A program made the translations under genes and the position numbers. Positions 37,810 to 49,570 of a stretch of 64,000 bases of DNA are shown one piece after another. The number at the start of each line of letters is the position of its first letter. The stretch's first letter is position 1. This DNA is from Smittium culicis (Eukaryota > Kickxellomycota > Harpellomycetes > Harpellales > Legeriomycetaceae), in assembly GCA_001970855.1 (NCBI GenBank), contig LSSN01000503.1, positions 1 through 64,000 on the forward strand, written 5' to 3'. The notes under the pieces were generated by a model. It saw nothing but the letters and a program-made list of their open reading frames with translations, ran no database searches and was not told the origin of the DNA.

Positions 37810-38004
37810 TTAGCTTTTTCACTGTCGCTAGACTATTTTTGATCTACAAAAATAAAAAATTAAATTAAATTAAATCATCTTAGCCCTGAGGCCATACTAA
37901 ATATTGACTAATTTATTATTATCGCAAAATAATAAGTTTATTTATAAATCATAAACGAGTCATAAATTGATTTTTTTTTAGAATTCTGATCGAGAAAGTG
38001 TTAA
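37810..38004 (-). mobile_element. decayed TTAA MITE, family 1
   Basis: Left end TTAGCTTTTTCACTGTCGCTAG and right end CTGATCGAGAAAGTGTTAA still align with the family ends. Interior AT-enriched. Confidence 0.65.
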
Positions 38005-39401
38005 AAGCATGATTTAAAAGTTAATATAAATAAATTTATAGGAATTATATCTTCTCCCAAACAAAAAAGTTTAATTTTTGGTGAATATTAATTTGGAAGA
38101 AGCGAATTTTATTAAACATGATATTTATTATTAATAAAATTTTTTTAAAATTAACTGTTGCTGTTATTAATAGCGCTTAATATTTTGTAGTATATTTGAA
38201 TTGCAAATTAATTAACTCTTGAGTAATAATAAACTGGTATTTATATTATAAATAATACATTTTCTGAAAAATGATAGAAATTTTTTCTGAAACCAATAAA
38301 AATCAGAAATTTTGTAAAATATTGGGGATAAATTTTACAATCTTCCCGATTTAATCTAAGTGCATTGATTTTTCAAAAATGATAATTCCGATATAATAAA
38401 TATTAATATAAAAACTGATTTAAATTTCTTGAGACAAGAAATTTTAAAGAAATTTTTAAAAATTAAATATATAAGTTCTTATAATTAAATTATAAAATGT
38501 AATAGATTTTTAATTTATGAAATGCTTATAATTAATATATTATGAGTTTAAAACAAAATATGTTATTTATTTAATCTGTATCTCTTTAATTATATAAAAT
38601 TTATTATTTTTATTCTTAATTTTCGGTTTCAAGATAATTTTTTAATCGGAATAAAAACATTTTATTAAAAATCAAGTCAAATAATTTTAGAAAATTTATA
38701 CACTTTTAAATAAAATACAAAATCAAAATTAAACCAGTTTTTGAAAATAAAAAATCATTAATACTATTAATTTAAACTTTAAATTAGTTAAATAAAGATT
38801 TCATTAATACATAAAAACAGCAGCTATATAAAAAAAAATTGATATTAGTTATGATATACACACTTGATATATAAATAAAATTTGCTGATAGTATGTTTAA
38901 AGTTATTTTTATAATGAATAGCTTAGAAAAATCGTAAATCATATAATTTTTTACAATAAAAACTTCAAAATTTTTTATTATATATAAGCTTAATAATTTT
39001 TAGTACATCTGAGTATTTTTTATAAATCTTTTAGATTTATCTCATGAAGTTGTATATTAAGATTCGTGATATAACTAAATTTTATTCTTAAAATATTAAA
39101 TATTAAATATTAAATATATCAAAGCAACTGTTTTTAAAATTCGAAAGCTTTAAGAAAAATAAAATCGCTTAAATAAATAATTTTGAATGATAAATCATTT
39201 GAATTTAAAATTTCAATTTCTAATGTAAAAGATTGATAATTTTATAAGTCTGTTTTTTTATCACATGTTTTGAAGAAAATGTGATTCCCTTTTAAAATGT
39301 ATTTTATTTATCAATTATATACTATTTTAACTAATTTTTAAGCTTATAAATTTTTGAAATATAACATTTTGAATTTTTTTTTTTAAAAAAAAACTAATAT
39401 A

Positions 39402-39579
39402 TTAACAATTTACCAGGAGATAGAATTTTTTTTTCCAGAAAAATAGTGAAATGCGTTCAATTAAATTGCTTTATTTATGAAGCCTTAATAAACATTTGTA
39501 CATCCTAAAATTAAAGCAATTTATTAACATAATAATCAAATTAATATTATTATTTGAGCATTGGACAGGAAAGGGTTGA
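39402..39579 (-). mobile_element. decayed TTAA MITE, family 1
   Basis: TTAACAATTTACCAGGAGAT at the left and TTGGACAGGAAAGGGTTGA at the right. The block AAATGCGTTCAATTAAA matches the family interior. About 178 bp, shortened. Confidence 0.65.
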
Positions 39580-41565
39580 AGCATACTCTAAAATCACTAT
39601 TTTTGGCTATTTGTCTTATTTTATCTATAAAAAATTTCAATATAAAATTTTTTCGTGGTTGTAAAATATACTAAAATAATTCTTTATGTAATTATTAAAT
39701 CTATATTTTTTGAATTTTAAAATGAAAAAGCGTAGAATTATTTGTTTAAGTTATTTTAAGGATGTTTCAAATCTCGATAGATAATGATTTTTATATTTTA
39801 TTAATCTTTATCTTATGAGATATTTAATATTTTTTTATTCATGGAACCTAGAGTATTTTCTATTAATCTAAAAACAAAAAATCTCATGATTTTTGATGTT
39901 AGAAATGTGAATTCACCTGGATTATATCCCAATTTTTTCGATAATTAAATCGACATCTCTTTTATTTTTTATTATTCCACATATTCTTATGTCATAAAAC
40001 TTATAATAGAATAATTGGGTAGTATCTATTGCTCCAATACATATTAAGCAAAATTCTACTCCCAAACTTTGAATTATGATTCCAAGTGCTTTTATTGACA
40101 TTCAGAGTCTTAAAAAAAATATTATTGTTTTTTTAATAAAATAATTTTTTTTCTTTTTATTTCAATTATAACCTTCAGAAAATATTCTTAAATAAACACA
40201 TATTATACATCAGATATTTTTTTGCATTTTTAAATTCATTGAAAAAAAATCGCCTATGTAAAAATCTAAATGATAATTATTTATGTATCATATTAATATC
40301 GATTGAATAAGAGAATAGGTCAAAAATAAAGCGCGTATTAATCATTTAATAGATCACAACGAACAAATGTGCTCTTTGTATTTAAATTAATCCCAAAATA
40401 TATGAAAAATAAATAATTGACTACAAGTTGAATAGAGATTACTTAACTTATATTTAGCTTTTCTATTTTTATTTCATCTATTCTTATCCACAATCTTTAA
40501 AAGATAAAATATTGTACAAATGATTAAAATTAATTTTTTACTATAATAAAAATCATCAAATTTGGCTTGGAATATATAAAAGAATCTTTTTCAGCCTGTA
40601 AATTTATTTTGGACCTGTAAATTACAGCTATTATTGAGCACTAAATTTATTAAATAAAATTATACTAAATAAAATTATATTAAAATCCACTAACACATAA
40701 ATATCTTTTGATTGAATTTATGATATTATTCAAAAAAATTCATATTTTATTATTGAATTTTTAAATTTTTTAAAGAATATTAAATTTAAAATAAATTTAT
40801 TTTATCAGAAATAAAATATAAGTTGTTTTATTCTTAATATACTCTTTTATTATAAGTCAAAATATATCGTGATTTTTAGATTTAAGATCTCAAAAAAGTT
40901 TAAATAGATTAAAATGAATTTAAATTTATAAATTGACATACAAAAGTTTAATATTCCTTGAAATTATGGGCTAAGGAAGGTTTTGATAGACTATTTTTTC
41001 TTTAATCGTCGGAAAATTTTTTATAAATGATAATAAAAAATCTCCTTTTTAATATAAGTAATTAAATTATATTGGTATTTTATTAGAATGACATGATATT
41101 AATTTTTAAGGAGAATGAGTTAAAATTTAAAAAAAAATCAGAAATCAAATATAATTAAAAATTTGAATATATCTTTTTAGTCTTAGTTTCAAAAAAAAAA
41201 TTTTTTTTTTATAACTTTTATAGCTGGAGGAATAACGTTTACTGAATTATTCATAGTTTATCATGCGTCAATAAAATTATCTGAATTACCAATCCACATG
41301 TTAATTTAACGTATTTTATCTTTTGAAATTTATTTATTGAAATATAATAATTTATTTAAAATTTAAAATTTTATTAAATTACAAGGCAGTTTAAAAATGA
41401 ATCGATAATTTTAAAATATCATGTATTAGAATAATTAAATAATTATTGAGGCTTAAATAATATATTTTTGCGTATTTAAGGTCGGGGTGTTGTGAAAAAT
41501 TAAATTGAAGTTAAAATTATAATATAAATTAGAAATATCAAAGTTTAAAATATCCATAAATTTAG

Positions 41566-42081
41566 TACAGGTAACCCTCGTTATTCACGAATTTATTATT
41601 CGCGAATCTTCACTATTTGCAAAAATTCAAAATTTGTGCTTTTTAATTTTATGCGATTTTTTTTCTTCGATAATTAGGAAATATAGCATTACTGATTATT
41701 CTGAACCTATAATGTGCCAAAAATCTAAAATTTATTTTTAACTCATAATTTATTATAACTAAAAAAACACTTTTTATTGGGCTAACTATTATAAATATTC
41801 AATTAATTCAATAATTCTTTGTTTTTTATCTACTTTTTATTAGGCTATTTAATTTTTTCACGTGTAAAACTCGTTATTCGTGAGTCACTTATAAAAATTT
41901 TATACTTTAATTCAGAAAATTCCTTTTGTTCGCGAATTTATAAGAACAAAATTTTCAAATCAACAAATTAACATAATTAAGCTGTAATCAGTGCATAAAT
42001 TGAACCTTTTTATTCACAACTCTTGCTATTAGCGAGAACATTTTTTAAAAATAAGATCTCTAATAACAAGGGCTACCTATA
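41566..42081. mobile_element. degenerate TA-flanked element, pogo/mariner-like
   Basis: The left end ACAGGTAACCCTCGTTATTC and the reverse complement of the right end (ATAGGTAGCCCTTGTTATTA) are imperfect inverted repeats, each flanked by TA. Motifs of the type TTATTCGCGAA recur inside (about 41606, 41872, 41930, 42025), like subterminal transposase sites. No transposase frame remains; the small frame starting at 42023 is chance. The TA target and CAGGTA-type ends favour Tc1/mariner/pogo. Confidence 0.6.
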
Positions 42082-42735
42082 TTTATTTCTAAATTGCAAA
42101 ATTTATATAATTAAATTAATAAAACTTCAAATAAAATGTCCAATTAGATTTAATTTAATAATAATTGGATCAAATGTATTTAAAATCTTGCTTTTTACTA
42201 TTTTATTAATACCTTAGTTTTAATATAAGCAACTTTCAATTATTATTATTATTATTAGAAAAAATAAATTATCTACCAATATGTATAAGATTTATTAGTC
42301 AAAATTAAATATATTTAATCGAGCTTTTTATAGCTTAGCGCCTTAAGAGCTTATTAAGTTATTATTTTTGAAGATTAAATATATATATATATTTTTAGTA
42401 GTTTTTTATTCTTTTAAATTGTGTTTAATATACTCTCTGGGACAAAAGATTTTTTTAATTATATTATTAATAATTCATAGCTATTTAATATAGGATTAAA
42501 AATTATTACATTTTTTTAATCTAATATTAGACGGGTAAAATAATTTATTGGAAGATAAAAATTAAATAAAATTTATAAAAAAAAATCTAAAATATTTTGG
42601 AAAAAAAAATTAGGACTAATAAATAAAAAAAAATTAATTTTTTTGATCAAGTTGTTTTATTCAAGAAAAAATAAGTTGATTAAATTAAACCATGTGCTTT
42701 TAACGAATAATTAGATTTAAAAAATTTAATATAAG

Positions 42736-42835
42736 TTAACCCTCCAAGTCCTGGAGTGCATAAAATATGCATTTGATAATTAAAATGCATACTTTATCAT
42801 TTGGAAATTGAAAAATTCAGGACTTGGAGGGTTAA
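42736..42835 (+). mobile_element. TTAA MITE, family 2 (intact copy)
   Basis: 100 bp, perfectly bounded: TTAACCCTCCAAGTCCTGGA at the left and TTCAGGACTTGGAGGGTTAA at the right, with TTAA on both sides. The interior is itself partly palindromic (AATATGCATTTG / AAATGCATAC). It defines the family ends. Confidence 0.85.
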
Positions 42836-45800
42836 AGCTCAAAATTAATTTGAATTCAAATAAATTAAATACAGAACTATTTTTACTAACTAAGTAATAG
42901 TTTAAATAACCTAAAATTTAGTATAGATAAATATCTAAAAAATAATAAAAATACGCAAAAAAATTTATATAAAATTTAAATTAAACTCACTTATTGATTT
43001 GAAAGGTGGTTTTGATAAAATAATAATATAAATTGTTAAAAATATAGTATAAATATATCCAAAATATTAATAAAAGAGCTTGTAAATTATGCTATCAAGG
43101 ATAAGTTTAAAATCAAAGGTGATATTTAATGTTTCAAAAAAAAATTTTACCTAATAGGAATATTATAATAACAGAGAAAATCTGAAGCTATTTATTATCG
43201 GGTGAAAAAATAAATTCTCAAAATAAAATATGATAATAATCGAGAAAAATGGAATAAAATGAGCCAATATATTAAAACGATAAAATTATATGAATATCAA
43301 CTCTAAAATTAATAGTTAAATAAATTCTAATTTAGCAAATAATGATTAGAAATTATATGAAATAATAATTCATTCGAGGAGATTTATATTAAAAATGACG
43401 AATTCTATTTAAAATTTGAAAAAAATATTTCTCAAAGCTGGGAAAACTTATAAAATAATGTTGTGATTAGTCAATAGCATTTTTAAACTATATTTTTTTG
43501 TCAAAATAAATATTTTCTTCTATTATTATTAATAAATTTTTTGTAAAAAGTCAGCATCTATAAACTTATTTAAAAAATACATGATGGATTAATTACCTAA
43601 TATTATGAATTTGCTTATTTTTAAAATAATTTTATTATATATTAACTAATTTAAAAAGAAAAAAAATAATCCTTCTAAATTTAAATATATGTATGGGTTT
43701 TATTTTACTAATACCAAAGTAAATGATATAATCTAAATATTTGAAGTTGAATAAAATCATGCAATAAGAATTTTAAAATATAGAATAAATTCGCATATTT
43801 ATAAATGATTTAAAAATAGATCAGCAATAAAAATTTTAAGAATTATAAAGCTTATTTTAATTGATATAAATGCATACATTAAGAAATTGAGTCAAAAATA
43901 AAAAAACATAATAAGTTATAATAAACTGAGTTATATTTTGAATATAATAGTTCATATCTAATTCCATATAAACACACAAATATATATTATAAATAAACCA
44001 TATAAAAAATAGATTTGTCTATAAAAAATTTAGTCAAATTAGTATACAAATTAAAATGGTAAAAACCTTGTCTAATCGATATATAAAACATATCTATTAC
44101 CAAAGAATTAAATTATTGTTAAAGGTTTCAAAAAATTAAAATTAATAAAGTTTTTCTATTTTGTGAATTAATTTTGTAATAAAAAGTATTAATATACAAT
44201 AAAATAATGCCAAGAAAGCTGTATCGAACAGAATTCTACAAATAACTGGTTTGAAAGAGTTAAAGAGATATAATATCATTTTTTTGGATTATTTATTTCA
44301 AACGATTTAATTTTTAAGAAGTAATTTTTATATATATAATATTATAAAACAATAAGCTGATATAGATAGTAGTATAATACCATTATAACCATAAAATAGT
44401 AATATTTATATATAATTTAACATCTAAAAATATATCTTAATTACAGTAAAGATAATAAGTATGACAACTAGTAATATAATTCAATAATAAGATAATTTAT
44501 CTAATTTACGAAATAATCGCATTTAATACAGGGCAGTTTAAACTTTTAATAATTTAAACTGGGAAAAAAAAACTTTTATATATGCTAATTTTATTTATTT
44601 TAGATTATAAACCACCAAATTATATAAATTTGTTGAAAAAAATGTTATTATTTATAAAAATAATACGTGATGCGGAAATTTTTATATAAATAATTTGCAT
44701 ATATTACCTTTATTTTTGTTTTTAGATCATATTATATAATACTAACGAGTTTACCATGTGTTACAGCATTCAGATATTAATTCCTATACTAGAAAATGAA
44801 TTTAATAGGAAATTATGCTCTAATACTTAAAATGATCAATAAATATCATCAGATGTAATTTTATTATTGTTTTAAATAGTTAATATATGTTCAATTTAGA
44901 CTAAAAAAAATCATCTATCTGTTAAATTAAAGTTACAATTATATTTGTTCACAAAAAATATAGTAATTTATTTATAAAATCTTTTTGTTTAATCCAGAAA
45001 CTATCTGAGACAAGATTAAAATTCTAATGATAAAATTATAATTACGACAAGAAAAAATATTTAAATATTTTTTCCTTATAGCTTTAAATTACACATATAT
45101 ATATTAAAATATTACCGTCACTTAAATAATTTTTATTTACCACAAAGTTTTATTTTATTTTATTTATTTATTAATATTATACCATGTTTTAATAGTGATA
45201 AAAATAAAACGAATCAGAAAAAAATCTTGGAATAATTTAAATGAAGCTTTATCCGAAATAACTTTAGCCTTTAACTATATTGATTCTAGTAGATATTATT
45301 TTCTACCTTCTAAATATATCCCAAGAGTAATGCAATCAATTCTAAAGTGAAAGTAAAAATACATATAAATTCTGATAAATTATTCGGATTGCTTTATATC
45401 AATTCTATTTTGAAATGCGAAAAATTATGCTGTATTAGATTTAAATACAAGTTAATTTGAGAAAAATCAATTAAATTTATCGAATTAATTTAATATTCAT
45501 TAGTTTATAGGATTTAATTATTAGTATTAAAAGTCTCGCTGAAATTCCAATTTGCGGACTTTATTGCCTCGTATAACCACTGAAGGTTCATTTAAATGAT
45601 ATTGAATATTTTATATGATAAATTTTACCGTGTATTTATACTAATTTTTTTTTTATTTAATTTCAAAATAAAATCTAGAAATTAAATTGTATTTCTGCTT
45701 AGCTTTCCTTTTAGCTCATATATATCTTATGCCAAAAAATCCGGATATATAGCTCTTTTATTTACAAACTAAAATCATTATCTTGTTGATAAGATCATTT

Positions 45801-46963
45801 CTTATTACCCCAGAGTAATTGAATTTCGAAAATAAAAATGAAAGCGAACCGATTTTCAACATTAAAATTTCGAATTTGAGTAATTTATTATATCCTTGAA
45901 TCTAATTTCCTATAAACTATATATTTTTTTAGATAAAGATATAAATAAATGCTCATATCATCTTGAAAACATATGATAAAAAATTTTATTTGAGATTTTA
46001 ATATAAAGCTGTCACTTCTAGAGTAGAAGTTCGTATATAATTGATCTAAACTTGAATATTATATTTATGAATTTTAAGGGTTTTTAAATTAGTCGATTTT
46101 TTACTCGTTTATCAATTTTTTATACTTTTCTATGAAATTTTGGATACCTATCTTTACCAATAATTATCACTGGAGGAGAGGGATTTAATTTAAATAGCGT
46201 ATACTAATAATTTAAATATTAATTCGCGGCTATAAAAAAAATAATTCTCTTATTTTCCAACTTTTATAAAAATTTCCTGCTATTTTTCTGGATTTTGGAA
46301 ATGTATTTTAGCTTCAATATTATATTATTCCGTAGATTAATCAATGAACTTGGAAGGAATTAAATACTAAGTTTGGATGTGTAAATATATCAGTTAAATT
46401 ATAAATACATGGGATAGTAAAAAAAATTTTTTTTTGCTTAATTAGAATATTAATGAAATAATAATAGTAAATATGGAATAGAAATTTTAATTATCAAATA
46501 AGAGAGATGGGTGTGGGAGAAATCCAGAATAACTTTTATTAAAGGAAACCATAAAAAAGATATTTTTAATACCTACGCAGGTTTTTATTTTTTCGCATAT
46601 TATTTTAAATCCAGTGATTTCATATAATATACACATCACTAGTTGTTTTACTTGGCCATGAAGGATAACTATTTTGGAGACTCTCCTGAAGTGATGAAAT
46701 ATTTTATTGGACACTTTATTTATTAATATGAATCGGAAAATTCATTTAAAAGTCTTTATTAAAATTTTTTGTAAAGCAAACCTACTGAGAAGAATTTAAA
46801 TGAGCAAGTTCTACTCTTAGAAATGATCTATTAACTGTAATATTTTTGTAAATCTTATTAAAAAAAATACATTAGAGAATTTTTTTTTCAAACTATAAAT
46901 TAAAGGATCAATCTATTTCCGAATCTAGGTTTGAAAATCATATTTTTGGAAGTGATTTTATTC

Positions 46964-47154
46964 TTTACGCTTTCGCTGGCGGTATTCTGTTTTTAATCTG
47001 AACTAATCTAGATAAATAAATTCAATAAAAATAGTTTAATTGTGAAATATATTCAATTATTGAACTTTACATTATTAGCAACTATAAATTATCCTTTAAA
47101 TCACAAACAGATTATTAAATTTTTTTTTTTATATCATTGGACAGGAATGGCTAA
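46964..47154 (-). mobile_element. decayed TTAA MITE, family 1
   Basis: ACGCTTTCGCTGGCGGTATT and TTGGACAGGAATGGCTAA align with the family ends. TTAA decayed on both sides. Confidence 0.6.
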
Positions 47155-47512
47155 ACAACAAATTTTAAAATTAAGAATAATTTGATATTTTATAAAGTCG
47201 CAGTTATTTTAATTAGCTAACCTTTAAATGCCCAATGTTAATAGGTGTAAATATTTAGCTAATAGACATATAGATTTTATTAAAATTCTTTTAAACTAAG
47301 CCAATACCATTAATAGATTTATCAATATTTAAAGCCCAATTATAGTGAGCTATTTATATTTCATTTAGCTCTATGTTTGCGATTTGATTTATTAAAAAAA
47401 TACAATAATCCATCAAACACATCTGCAGCAGAAAAATTACAAGGTTATCTATCTATGTAAAGCAAATTGATATTTTGCACAAACACTAAAAATAATTATA
47501 AACTATATTCAG

Positions 47513-49277
47513 ATGGATAACGAAACAGCACTCCAATTGTTAGAAAAAGGGGGGTTATTTGTCGTTATTAACCCGCCAAACAAAATTGAATTTGGAATAG
47601 ATTTACACTTATGGGAAACTGGTCAAAGTTTTATGGGAGTAAAACTAATACCACCTGGAATTCATTTAATTACATATAGGTAATATTCATTTCTTGTCTA
47701 CTTATGAATCTGAATTTGCGCAAAAACTTGAATTTTTTTTTTTAACTCTAAAAGTTCGCTAGATTCAAGGAAAAATGTTGGTATTAAATCTGGCTTCTAT
47801 CAATGGTTTGATCAAGGGCAGGTATTTTTTTTAGTTAATTCTTTATGTTTATATAATAAATAAACCTATTCTATATTTATAAAGATAGTGATAAAAAAAT
47901 GGAATCCAGATCTTGAGCAGCTTGTGGATAGTCCTGAGTTTGACGAATCTTTCAAGACAAATTTAAAAAACAGTAATTTTTTTGTCTTCTTTATCCTTTC
48001 TATTATTATTCTAAAAATACTCGTTTTCCTGAAACTTTGCGAAATAGCATAATTATGTTTAAAACCTTTTATTATTTTATATATATACTAAATTTTAAAA
48101 AATAGTCTTTTGTAAGTATTATATTGAATAAAAAAATTTTTTTTCGCTAATATAATTAAAATATATAGACATTAAAAACATTGATAAAAATTTGGGAGCA
48201 TACCCATTGTCTAAATCAGATAAAATTTTCCCGCGCTGGCTAAATTTATCCAATTACATATCAAAAAATTGCATATTAAAAATCATGCCAATTAACGAAA
48301 CTTTTACTTCAGCGACATCTTCAGCGTATGACATCGAAGAACATAAGATTGCACAGAATATACTCTCTAGCATTAAAAGTAATGAGGATTTAGTCAGCTC
48401 ACAATCACACGAAGTACCAAACATCGATCACAATAATATATTAAACCAAAATATAAACATTTCAGGTTTAAAACCTGAAGACGAATTTCAATTCAATTAT
48501 ATTGATCTCAAACTTTCATTTGATAAAAAGGCTTCACCTGAAGAAATTTCAAAGTATAGCATTGATAAAAGTTGGCTACTAAGCGAGACTTTAAAGAAAT
48601 ATTACAAAAATGGTATTTTATAATTTTATTTTTTTATCTATACAATTACAAAGTCCGCATTATATTTATATTTGTTTGGATAATTTATTATACATTCGTT
48701 ATTTTTAAATACTAGTACTATATTTATCAATTAGATCCAAAAAATATGCTAGGCGAAATGCAAGCTTCATTTTTGCTTTTATTAATTGGGCATAACTTTT
48801 CTGGTCTTGAACATTGGAAGCGTCTAGTATATATGATATGCGCAAGTGCAGAATCGATGAAAAATCCTGAATTAATAAAATCTATATTTATCCCTTTTAT
48901 AAAAGCACTAAAGCATCAACTGAAAGAATGTCCTGTTGATTTTTTCTCTAATATTCTAACTCAAGACAATTTCCTACTTAAATCTCTTAAGGTTAATTTG
49001 ATTTATTTTCGATAAAAACTATTTTATTATTATTTTCATTTTTTTAATCTCATTATAAACTACTTTTTTTTTTCCAAATTAGACCTTAGCCCTTAACTCT
49101 GAAAGTGGAAATGAGGAGTTTGGAAATCAAAAAATTTTGTTAGATTTGGCCAAAGAAATGCAAGACCTGAGGGCATTTTTTGATTCCAGATTTAACTATT
49201 ATCTACCAACAGGTGCCGAAATTTTACAAGATGAAGAAGATGATAGCGATTGCGCACCTGTTATAGTTGACATTTAA
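47513..49277 (+). CDS. AAR2: AAR2, U5 snRNP assembly factor
   Basis: Six exons (47513-47679, 47755-47821, 47885-47972, 48169-48612, 48735-48991, 49083-49277) give 405 aa with every junction GT-AG and in frame. The N-terminus (ALQLLEKGGLFVVINPP...EFGIDLHLWETGQSFMGVKLI) and the following GIHLITYSS...SGFYQWFDQGQ are diagnostic of the Aar2 N-domain. The C-domain shows the conserved SFLLLLIGHNFSGLEHWKRL around the fifth exon. Aar2 binds Prp8 in a U5 snRNP precursor and is displaced by Brr2 during maturation. The length is close to human (384) and yeast (355) proteins; the extra length lies mostly in the acidic linker of exon 4. The gene converges with HRD3 across a 293-bp spacer. Confidence 0.93.
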
Positions 49278-49570
49278 TATCGTTTATTTTAAAATTAACC
49301 GTTTATAATTTCCATCGCTATTAGAATCAGAGATCAAGGGAAAGGCTTTGATAGATCAAAATTATTCAACTTTAAAGTATTTCTATATTGCTCTATAAAA
49401 TCCTATAATGTTTATGGAATAAAAAAGTAGAGTATTTTGGAAACAATTTGGACTCTAAATTTCTAGCTAGTTTAGTGTACGATATCAAGAATCAGAGGGT
49501 AATGGTTAAGATAATATTTTATTATATATATTTGAATTCGTGATAAATAAAAGTAATGCTAAAAAATAAT

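Larger units (their letters stand above)
34794..41565. other. right half of the AT-rich desert, first part
   Basis: No coding frames or RNA genes. Two decayed family-1 MITEs (37810, 39402) and a possible third near 40968-41122 are recognisable, plus an (AT)n run near 37391. Similarity to the outer flank of the left arm was not seen. Confidence 0.45.
42082..47512. other. right half of the AT-rich desert, second part
   Basis: No supported gene. It holds one family-2 MITE (42736) and one decayed family-1 MITE (46964). A 75-codon minus-strand frame at 46487-46714 lies in a slightly less AT-rich patch but shows no recognised domain. The end of the region should carry the AAR2 promoter. Confidence 0.45.

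Noticed and set aside
42023..42217. 64-codon frame
   Set aside because: Starts inside the right end of a decayed transposon and runs into desert DNA.
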